Shown here: positions 1 to 4,850 of the stretch, in pieces | Numbering within the stretch: position 1 is the stretch's first letter | Layout: the number at the start of each line of letters is the position of its first letter | Assembly (NCBI GenBank): GCA_011389605.1 | Contig: JAABTZ010000091.1 | Location: 1-9,139 of the forward strand | DNA length: 9,139 bases | From: Desulfobacteraceae bacterium | Lineage (GTDB): Bacteria; Desulfobacterota; Desulfobacteria; Desulfobacterales; Desulfosalsimonadaceae | Direction of reading: 5' to 3' | Position numbers and translations under genes: made by a program | Notes under the pieces: model-generated | Seen by the model: only the letters and a program-made list of their open reading frames with translations | The model's database searches: none | Told to the model about the DNA's origin: nothing

Positions 1-1349
1 TACCCCAGGGCATCCAGGGCCGGCAGCAAAGCTGCTGCCATGCCCCAGGCCAGGGTAACCAGGACGGTCTTGGAGCCTGGAATGCGCTTGAATACAGATA
101 TACGCTCCAGCCCCTGGCCCTTTCCCTCAATTTCAAGATTATAGACCACCCCCAGCAGATTCATGCACAATAAAAGTACGAAAAGCAATGGTCCCAGCAT
201 CCAGGCTATCCCCAGTCCGCCCAGGGCGGCGGCAAACGACAAAATCGTCAGAGAATACCTGTTTTCCTGGTAAAACCGAGCCCGGTCCGGATCATTGTAC
301 CTGTCGGCCATCCGGTCTAACATGTGGTGAAGGGTATGCATGGAAAGGGTGTAGAGCCCGGCAATGCCAAGATAATGTGGTTTTAAGGAAACACCCTGCA
401 GCCACGTGCCGGCTGCTGCAAGACCTGCGGCGCCAAGGGCCAGATACAGGTTGGAAAGCATCAGACTGCGAACCAGCATGTGGGCACAAAGCCGCAATTT
501 ACTGTTTTTTCCGGTCAGCCTTCGGTCAATGTGCTGAAGGACCTGGCGGATAATCCAGTTTGGCGTTGAAGCTCCGGCTGTTATCCCGATGCTGCGGCAT
601 CCTGCCAGTTCCAGGACAGGCAGTTCTTCAGCGGTTTCAACATGCATGGCTTTTTTCGCGGTCCGACCTGCAATTTCTGCCAGCCGCCTGGTATTGCCGC
701 TGTTATAGCCTCCCACCACAACCACGGCATCCACCTGCCGTGCCAAATCACAGACTTCATCTTGACGCTTTTCTGTGGAATCGCATATGGTGTCAAATAC
801 CCGGTAATCATCGTGGACCCGGGCCGCCCAGGTGCGCACAGCATCAAAAAAAGCAGTATTCTGTGTTGTCTGGGCCACGATAATGGCGTTTTCAAAGGCT
901 GGCAGGGCCTGGAGCTCCTCCATGGTATCAATGACATGCCCGCGGTCCCCGGCATATCCAAGCAGACCCCTTACTTCAGGATGCTCACGGTCTCCCACAA
1001 TAATTATTGCAAAGCCCTGTTTTGCATGTTTTGCAATAATGGACTGAACCCTGATAACCCGGGGGCAGGTGGCATCAATAACATTGAATCCCGAACTTTC
1101 CAGGGCACGCTTGTCTTCAGGCGGCACCCCGTGGGCACGGATGATAACCGTCCCATACCCGGCTTCCGGAATCTGCCTGAGCACTGAAATCTGCTTTTGT
1201 TCGAGAATGGCCAGAACCTGGGGGTTATGAATAAGGGGCCCATAGGTATAGATAGGCCCTGCATGCTGGTTGGCGGCATCCAGGGCCAGTTCCACGGCTC
1301 TGCGAACTCCCATGCAGAACCCAGCCGTTCTTGCAATTGTTATCTTCAT
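1..1349 (-). CDS. ispH: 4-hydroxy-3-methylbut-2-enyl diphosphate reductase (IspH/LytB) fused to a UbiA-like membrane domain, partial
   Basis: IspH catalyses the last step of the non-mevalonate (MEP) pathway, reducing HMBPP to IPP and DMAPP with a [4Fe-4S] cluster. I translated the frame by hand: 449 codons without a stop from ATG 1349 to the left edge, where it continues outside the window. Residues 1-280 are a full IspH: cluster cysteines C12 (GFCMGVRRA), C95 (DATCP) and C189 (TICDSTEKRQ), H41 (LIHNPQV), REHPEVRG at 121-128 with catalytic-type E125, QTT 160-162, YNSGNT 215-220 and GITAGASTP 255-263. Residues from about 286 onward are a second, hydrophobic domain with several membrane segments, a HHMLDRMAD-YNDP region (342-355) and SVFKRIPGSKT..LAW, which resemble the first Asp motif and the Y/SxxxKR segment of UbiA-type prenyltransferases. 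Ordinary IspH is about 310-320 residues, so this is a fusion. No strong ribosome-binding site precedes the start (GGTTTGGG is the best). The IspH call is secure; the UbiA-fold assignment is a motif-based inference. Confidence 0.95.
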   Translation of the reverse strand, partial: MKITIARTAGFCMGVRRAVELALDAANQHAGPIYTYGPLIHNPQVLAILEQKQISVLRQIPEAGYGTVIIRAHGVPPEDKRALESSGFNVIDATCPRVIRVQSIIAKHAKQGFAIIIVGDREHPEVRGLLGYAGDRGHVIDTMEELQALPAFENAIIVAQTTQNTAFFDAVRTWAARVHDDYRVFDTICDSTEKRQDEVCDLARQVDAVVVVGGYNSGNTRRLAEIAGRTAKKAMHVETAEELPVLELAGCRSIGITAGASTPNWIIRQVLQHIDRRLTGKNSKLRLCAHMLVRSLMLSNLYLALGAAGLAAAGTWLQGVSLKPHYLGIAGLYTLSMHTLHHMLDRMADRYNDPDRARFYQENRYSLTILSFAAALGGLGIAWMLGPLLFVLLLCMNLLGVVYNLEIEGKGQGLERISVFKRIPGSKTVLVTLAWGMAAALLPALDALG

Positions 1350-1366
1350 GCATCTTTTACCCAAAC

Positions 1367-1403
1367 CGATAAAAGTCTGATTTTAGATGGCGCCGTAAAA
1401 ATT
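1367..1403. repeat. Isolated left-flank fragment of the palindromic repeat family
   Basis: This piece between cooT and ispH reads AAAAGTCTGATTTTAGATGG followed by CGCCGTAAAAA. It matches the left flank of the full copy at 4668-4814 (AAAAAGTAAGTTTTGGATGG then CGCCGTAAAAAG) but is not followed by the palindromic body. It looks like a decayed or truncated copy. It lies in the leader of ispH, so it could affect that transcript, but nothing in the sequence shows this. Confidence 0.6.
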
Positions 1404-1417
1404 TAAAATCCTCAGTT

Positions 1418-1442
1418 CAGGTTTAGGACCTGCTGTCTAAAC
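1418..1442. other. Small alternative hairpins between cooT and ispH
   Basis: CAGGT (1418-1422) can pair with ACCTG (1428-1432), and GTTTAG (1421-1426) with CTAAAC (1437-1442). The two pairings are mutually exclusive. They lie just downstream of the cooT stop on the minus strand. There is no T-run directly after either stem in either direction, so this is not a convincing intrinsic terminator. The stems are short and may be chance. Confidence 0.25.
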
Positions 1443-1449
1443 GCCGGAT

Positions 1450-1647
1450 TTATGATTCATCATTTTTTTTGAAAAAGACCTTATGATCCACAAGGGACAG
1501 GGAATGAATTGCGGCCCGGACAAATTTCTGCTCCCCAAAAATATTGACCAGCTTAAATCCGCCTTCTTCAGGTTCGATTGTATCCACGGCCTCCATGATC
1601 AATTCCTGATCATTGTCTTTTAAAAGATAGGCACTGGCTTCACACAT
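1450..1647 (-). CDS. cooT: CooT-family small nickel-binding protein
   Basis: A 65-residue protein matching the CooT family: it begins MCEASAYLLKDNDQELIMEA, followed by a VDTIEPEEGGFKLVNIFGEQ-type core and a SLSLVDHKVFF end. In CooT of Rhodospirillum rubrum the protein is a homodimer that binds one Ni(II) through the Cys directly after the initiator Met, and it serves nickel delivery for CO dehydrogenase. That Cys (C2) is present here. Relatives are often annotated as predicted RNA-binding proteins, so the function outside cooCTJ loci is less certain. The ATG at 1647 has AGGAG about 11 bases upstream, and the length fits the family. The gene lies 100 bases before ispH on the same strand and about 310 bases after the DUF3842 gene. 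No CO dehydrogenase or hydrogenase gene is visible nearby. Confidence 0.85.
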   Translation of the reverse strand: MCEASAYLLKDNDQELIMEAVDTIEPEEGGFKLVNIFGEQKFVRAAIHSLSLVDHKVFFKKNDES

Positions 1648-1673
1648 TTTTCAATAAACTCCTGTTTTTATGA

Positions 1674-1696
1674 GCCTGTAAAAAGTCTTTACAGGC
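1674..1696. other. Perfect 9-bp stem, 5-base loop hairpin upstream of cooT
   Basis: GCCTGTAAA (1674-1682) pairs perfectly with TTTACAGGC (1688-1696) around the loop AAGTC. It lies about 27 bases before the cooT start, just ahead of its AGGAG site, so it would be in the 5' leader of the cooT mRNA. It shares the core GTAAAAAGTC with the repeat family and may be a derivative of it. There is no T-run after the stem on the minus strand, so a Rho-independent terminator is unlikely; an mRNA-stability or translation-control stem is possible. Confidence 0.6.
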
Positions 1697-1764
1697 AGTG
1701 TTAAATTTTAAGTGATTAAGTGTTAAGCAAAACCGAGAAGCTATTTTCTATTTGTTTGGCAATC

Positions 1765-1794
1765 ATATCACCCTTAGGACTTTTTACGAGTCAA
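1765..1794 (-). promoter_or_regulatory. Possible sigma-70 promoter for cooT
   Basis: On the minus strand TTGACT (1789-1794) is followed after 18 bases by TGATAT (1765-1770). The -35 box is good and the -10 box is fair. The -35 box sits inside a repeat fragment. If real, it would give cooT a leader of a little over 100 bases containing the 1674-1696 hairpin. This is a motif guess only. Confidence 0.3.
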
Positions 1795-1821
1795 TCAATT
1801 CTGATGCACTCATAAAAAGTC
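1777..1821. repeat. Repeat end fragment forming an inverted pair
   Basis: GACTTTTTACGAGT (1778-1791) and ACTCATAAAAAGTC (1808-1821) are inverted copies of each other with one non-Watson-Crick (G-T) position, around a 16-base loop. The left arm with its flank (1777-1800) closely resembles the right end of the full copy (GGACTTTTTACGGTTCCATC at 1934-1953), so it looks like the tail of a lost neighbouring repeat. Confidence 0.6.
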
Positions 1822-1957
1822 GCTTTTAGACGCCTTTGTAAAAAGTTCAAGATCAAGGCTTGTGCAATCCCGAAGAATGCAACGTAGTTAGCCGTACGTG
1901 AAATTCTGAAAAATCGCGCGTAACGCAAATATTGGACTTTTTACGGTTCCATCAATT
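1797..1957. repeat. Nested palindromic intergenic repeat, copy A
   Basis: The core is 1838-1944 (107 bases). Its ends are inverted: GTAAAAAGTTCAAGATC (1838-1854) against a right end whose complement reads GTAAAAAGTCCAATATT. The centre holds a second palindrome, AGAAT...ACGTA...TACGT...ATTCT, around GTTAGCCG. Outside the core, a further outer pair joins AATTCTGATGCACTCATAAA on the left with the TTTACGGTTCCATCAATT end on the right. A close copy is at 4668-4814 and a partial one at 9098-9139. The element abuts the DUF3842 stop codon and carries no ORF, so it resembles a MITE- or REP-like noncoding element. Both arms contain a five-base T-run at the stem foot, so termination in both directions is conceivable but not shown. 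Confidence 0.85.
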
Positions 1958-2374
1958 TTAAGATGCCAAGGCCTGCAGGTGCTCCTCGATTAAAACATCA
2001 AGCAGATGGGGCAGGGGCATTCTCGACGCACCTACCACCACTACGTTTTCCTGGGACAGTGGCACCAGAAGCTTTCTGGCAGAGCTGTCTGCAACTGCGC
2101 AGGCAATCCCGGGGGTGACTTCACCCATCATGGCATTGGCCATGACAATACCCAGCGGCCCTATGACAATGTCCATCCGGGCAACGGTCCTGATAATAGC
2201 GTTTTCCCCGGACGCGCCGCGGTTGGCCCGGGCCTTTAGCATCTGGGCCGTGGCAATGGCGTTGGTTCCAAGGGCTACAATTTCTACCTCTTCTTCAAAC
2301 AAAGCCCTCAGGCGTTTGATTATTGCAGCACCAATGCCGCCGCCCTGCCCGTCGATTACACAAATGGTTTTCAT
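1958..2374 (-). CDS. DUF3842 family protein
   Basis: A 138-residue protein of unknown function in the DUF3842 family. It opens MKTICVIDGQGGGIG, a glycine-rich Rossmann-like turn (residues 8-15) after a beta strand. This is followed by VEIVALGTNAIATAQMLKA, then RGASGENAI, then DIVIGPLGIVMANAMMGEVT, and a C-terminal helix; these blocks are typical of the family. The frame is open upstream to 2536, but those 54 codons lie entirely within the end of the NYN gene, are rich in Pro/Lys/Arg and do not match the family. The ATG at 2374 restores the usual length. It starts one base after the NYN stop codon, with AAAGG about 16 bases upstream inside that gene, so translation is probably coupled. The glycine-rich motif hints at a nucleotide or dinucleotide ligand, but I know of no established reaction. 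Confidence 0.85.
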   Translation of the reverse strand: MKTICVIDGQGGGIGAAIIKRLRALFEEEVEIVALGTNAIATAQMLKARANRGASGENAIIRTVARMDIVIGPLGIVMANAMMGEVTPGIACAVADSSARKLLVPLSQENVVVVGASRMPLPHLLDVLIEEHLQALAS

Positions 2375-2375
2375 A

Positions 2376-2903
2376 TTACAGCTTTTTAACCTTTCGGATC
2401 TGCCGGCGTTTGTTTTTCGGCAGACGTTTGGACGGCCCTTTTTTCCGGGTAGTGGGCACCCACCCCCGGCGGTCCTCGTCCCGGGCTTCGGCCCCCTTTG
2501 TTTCCAAAAACCTTGCCATTTGAATTTTTTCTTCAAAGTCTCCGGGATCTACCGCCACGGCACCATTTGCTTCCACCTTATCAGCAAGCCTTCGGTCAGC
2601 AGTTACCACCATGGCTTTCTGCCCCTCCCGGGCGGCCATGTTTTCTATCACAGTATCGGCTATCTGGCCGTGATGTGAAAACCGTATCCTGATACCTTTT
2701 TCAGAGGATCTTTTCTCAAAGTATTCTTCATTTTCGGTACCGTCAAATACCACGGTGATCTTGTAGCCCTTGACCTTCTTGTAGCCGGCAAGTTCATCAA
2801 TTAATGCCTGCCGCCCCAGTTCAAGGGCCCGGGCTTCGATCCGGCGTAAATGGCCGGACCTGCGGATAAAATTGTAGCCGTCTATTATCAGGTGCAGAGC
2901 CAT
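2376..2903 (-). CDS. YacP/Rae1-like NYN-domain (PIN-fold) endoribonuclease
   Basis: A 175-residue protein with an N-terminal NYN domain of the YacP type (DUF901). The PIN-like acidic positions are visible: D8 in LIIDGYNFI, D53 in VVFDGTENEE, D82 in GQIADTVIENM and D102 in VVTADRRLADKV. Bacillus Rae1/YacP is a ribosome-associated mRNA endonuclease, so an RNA-cleaving role is likely, though not shown for this lineage. The last 40 or so residues (135-175) form a very basic tail (KKGPSKRLPKNKRRQIRKVK) that could bind RNA or ribosomes; the Bacillus protein has a shorter, different end. The ATG at 2903 lies 3 bases past the parB stop, with no clear ribosome-binding site, which suggests coupling to parB translation. 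It is followed directly by the DUF3842 gene. Confidence 0.85.
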   Translation of the reverse strand: MALHLIIDGYNFIRRSGHLRRIEARALELGRQALIDELAGYKKVKGYKITVVFDGTENEEYFEKRSSEKGIRIRFSHHGQIADTVIENMAAREGQKAMVVTADRRLADKVEANGAVAVDPGDFEEKIQMARFLETKGAEARDEDRRGWVPTTRKKGPSKRLPKNKRRQIRKVKKL

Positions 2904-2906
2904 AAA

Positions 2907-3797
2907 TCATTGGGTCTGCAGCAAAGACAACAGGCGGTCTAAGTCACGGTCATCGTAGAACTCGATTTCAACACGCCCCTTTTTACCCTTCCGCCTGATT
3001 TTAACCTTTGTACCAAACCGGCGCCCCAGATCTTCTTCAAGGCCGGCAAAATGAACATCATTACTTGAAGCAGAGGGCCTGGCTTCGGATTGGGCGGATT
3101 TATTGAGCCGGCCTACCAATTTTTCGGTTTCCCGCACGGAAAGGGCACGTACAATCACCGTGCGGCAGGCCGCGTGCTGAAGAGCCTGGCTTTCGGCCCC
3201 AAGCAGAGCTCGTGCATGGCCCATGCTAAGACGGCCGGAACGCAAGTGTTCCTTTACCTCGTCGGAAAGCTGATTTAACCTTAAAAAATTAGCCACGGCC
3301 GAACGGCTTTTTCCCACCTGGGAAGACACCTGTTCCTGGGTAAGGCCAAACTCATCCATTAGACGCTGATAGGCCTCGGCCTCGTCCATGGCATTTAAAT
3401 CAGCCCTCTGAATATTTTCAATTATGGACAGGGCAAGAAGCTGCTGGTCCCCTATGAGCCGAACCACCACCGGAACTGTAAAAAGGCCCGCCATTTTTGC
3501 CGCCCGCAGCCTTCGCTCGCCGGCAATAAGCTCATATCCATTTTTGGATTCACGTACCAGCAATGGCTGGAGCACCCCGTGGCTTTTTACAGATTCGGCC
3601 AGTTCGGCCATTTCCTCCTGGGGGAAATCATGGCGGGGCTGAAAAGGATTGGGGCGTATCCGGTTGATATCACATGGAAAATAATCGGGCTGCCGGTTTT
3701 GATCGTCTATTTCTATATCGGGAAAAAGGGCGTCGAGTCCTTTTCCCAGGCCTCGTTTTTGCTTTTTCTCCTTTGCCCCGGCATCATCGGCTTTCAT
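2907..3797 (-). CDS. parB: Chromosome-partitioning protein ParB (Spo0J family)
   Basis: ParB binds parS sites near the origin, spreads as a CTP-loaded clamp and works with ParA to segregate chromosome origins. All expected parts are present in 296 residues. The N-terminal ParA-contact motif RGLGKGLDALF is at 15-25. The ParB/Srx CTP-binding domain covers about 40-130, with NPFQPR (50-55), GERRLRA (93-99) and ENIQR (127-131). A helix-turn-helix lies at about 153-173 (LTQEQVSSQVGKSRSAVANF). A low-complexity linker at about 235-250 leads to a C-terminal dimerisation domain that ends the protein. The length is typical. The ATG at 3797 has AAAAGGGGG about 5 bases upstream. It lies 25 bases after the parA stop. 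I found no copy of the parS consensus (TGTTTCACGTGAAACA) in the window, so its targets lie elsewhere. Confidence 0.96.
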   Translation of the reverse strand: MKADDAGAKEKKQKRGLGKGLDALFPDIEIDDQNRQPDYFPCDINRIRPNPFQPRHDFPQEEMAELAESVKSHGVLQPLLVRESKNGYELIAGERRLRAAKMAGLFTVPVVVRLIGDQQLLALSIIENIQRADLNAMDEAEAYQRLMDEFGLTQEQVSSQVGKSRSAVANFLRLNQLSDEVKEHLRSGRLSMGHARALLGAESQALQHAACRTVIVRALSVRETEKLVGRLNKSAQSEARPSASSNDVHFAGLEEDLGRRFGTKVKIRRKGKKGRVEIEFYDDRDLDRLLSLLQTQ

Positions 3798-3822
3798 TCT
3801 TCCCCCTTTTCATGGCCGTTTT

Positions 3823-4623
3823 TCAGCCGGCGGTCTTTTGCATCCCGCCGCCTGCAGGTGCATCATGCTTCCGAAGAATCTCCCGGGCCAGGCAGGCATA
3901 GCTAACAGCGCCTGGGGAGACCGGGTCATAGGAAATGATAGGCTTGCCATAGCTCGGGGCCTCGGCCAGACGAACAGCCCGGGGAATACGGGTGTCATAG
4001 ACCATATTCTTGAAATATTTTTCCGCATCATCGGCAACCTGCCCGGAAAGATTGGTCCTTTTGTCAAAAAGGGTCAGCAAAATCCCCTCGATTTTCAAAG
4101 ATGGATTCATGTGCTGCTTGACCCTTTTGACCGTCTGAAGCAACTGACCCAGCCCCTCCAGGGCGTAAAACTCGCTTTGCAGGGGTATAAGCACCCCATG
4201 GGCGGCTGTCATGGCGTTGACGGTCAGCAGGCTCAATGAAGGCGGGCAGTCAAGAAGGATATAATCATATGCATGGCTGCAGGGAGAAAGCAGCTTCTGG
4301 AGCAGCCGCTCCCTTGAAGCATCGGCTATCATCTCCACTTCAAAACCGATCAGCTCCACCCTGGAAGGCATTATGGAAAGCCCGGGGGTGGCGGTTGTAA
4401 CAATTATATCTTCGGCTTCGGCATGGCCTATTAACCCGTGATACAAAGTCTTTTCCAGGCCGCTTTTGTCAATTCCAAGCCCGGTGGTGGCATTGGCCTG
4501 GGGATCGCAGTCTACCAGCAGGGTTTTTTTCCCTGCATCAGCAAGGGCTGCGGCCAGATTGATGGCTGTGGTCGTTTTGCCCACCCCACCCTTTTGGTTT
4601 GCAATGCAGATCATATGTGCCAT
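3823..4623 (-). CDS. parA: Chromosome-partitioning ATPase ParA (Soj family)
   Basis: ParA is the ATP-dependent DNA-binding partner of ParB; ParB-stimulated hydrolysis makes the nucleoid gradient that moves origins. The 266-residue protein has the deviant Walker A KGGVGKTT (11-18, with signature K11 and K16), the A' motif DCDPQAN (38-44) and Walker B ILLDCPPSL with D125. This is the short ParA type without an N-terminal HTH, as expected for chromosomal loci. The start at ATG 4623 is supported by AGAGG (4631-4635) 7 bases upstream; the internal ATG at 4614 has no such site. It heads the parA-parB-NYN-DUF3842 group. The gene is not flanked by mnmG/rsmG in this window, which are its neighbours near the origin in many bacteria. 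Confidence 0.96.
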   Translation of the reverse strand: MAHMICIANQKGGVGKTTTAINLAAALADAGKKTLLVDCDPQANATTGLGIDKSGLEKTLYHGLIGHAEAEDIIVTTATPGLSIMPSRVELIGFEVEMIADASRERLLQKLLSPCSHAYDYILLDCPPSLSLLTVNAMTAAHGVLIPLQSEFYALEGLGQLLQTVKRVKQHMNPSLKIEGILLTLFDKRTNLSGQVADDAEKYFKNMVYDTRIPRAVRLAEAPSYGKPIISYDPVSPGAVSYACLAREILRKHDAPAGGGMQKTAG

Positions 4624-4667
4624 AATAAAACCTCTTTACCACAAAAAAATTTGTTTGCAAATTTAAG

Positions 4668-4814
4668 AATTGATGCTCTCGTAAAAAGTAAGTTTTGGAT
4701 GGCGCCGTAAAAAGTTCAAGATCAAGGCTTGCGCGATTGCCAAAGAATGCAGAGTACTTAGCCGTACGTGAAATTCTTCAGAAATTGCACGCAACGCAGA
4801 TATTGGACTTTTTC
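4668..4814. repeat. Nested palindromic intergenic repeat, copy B
   Basis: This is the second full copy of the family. The core at 4707-4814 (108 bases) begins GTAAAAAGTTCAAGATCAAG, identical to copy A over its first 25 bases. It has the same centre TTAGCCGTACGTGAAATTCT and ends ATATTGGACTTTTT. The left flank from 4668 (AATTGATGC, then the GGATGGCGCC block) parallels that of copy A. The right outer flank is diverged (TTCCAAGG). The copy is open in the frame of the downstream peptidase gene, which misleads start prediction there. Confidence 0.85.
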
Positions 4815-4835
4815 CAAGGCCCTCAGGAATTCATC

Positions 4836-4842
4836 AAGGGAG
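4836..4842 (+). promoter_or_regulatory. Ribosome-binding site fixing the M48 start
   Basis: AAGGGAG ends 8 bases before GTG 4851, an ideal spacing. It decides the start in favour of GTG 4851 over the upstream in-frame ATG 4695, which lies inside the repeat. Confidence 0.8.
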
Positions 4843-4850
4843 ACCAAGCC

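Larger units (their letters stand above)
1648..1957. other. Gene-free interval filled with repeat pieces
   Basis: No convincing gene is present in these 310 bases. From left to right on the plus strand they hold a perfect hairpin (1674-1696), an AT-rich stretch with no recognised element (about 1697-1764), a possible minus-strand promoter (1765-1794), a right-end fragment of the repeat (1777-1800) and a full repeat copy (1797-1957) that abuts the DUF3842 stop codon. The interval separates the parAB-NYN-DUF3842 group from cooT, so cooT probably has its own promoter. Confidence 0.7.
4624..4850. other. Divergent intergenic region between parA and the M48 gene
   Basis: These 227 bases must hold the promoters for both directions. 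Most of the region is repeat copy B (4668-4814). Next to parA is an AT-rich inverted repeat, AAATTTG (4647-4653) with CAAATTT (4658-4664), which could be a small operator or chance. I see no clear -35/-10 pair for either gene; TTGCAA...TAAAGA on the minus strand with 16 bases between is the best weak candidate for parA. Confidence 0.55.

Noticed and set aside
642..1187. 181-codon plus-strand open frame opposite ispH
   Set aside because: It is antisense to the conserved IspH domain, with no family match and no ribosome-binding site.
1838..1944. Repeat copies considered as a CRISPR array or insertion sequence
   Set aside because: Copies are kilobases apart, so there is no repeat-spacer pattern, and they encode no transposase.
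2375..2536. 54-codon N-terminal extension of the DUF3842 frame
   Set aside because: It lies wholly inside the end of the NYN gene, its composition is that of an out-of-frame translation, and the family begins at the MKTICVIDGQGGG segment.
3838..4239. 133-codon plus-strand open frame opposite parA
   Set aside because: It is the reverse complement of a well-conserved ParA; no independent coding signal is visible.
2907..4850. Search for a parS site near parAB
   Set aside because: No 16-base match or near-match to TGTTTCACGTGAAACA was seen here or elsewhere in the window; the repeat centre CCGTACGTGAAATTC resembles it only in GTGAAA.
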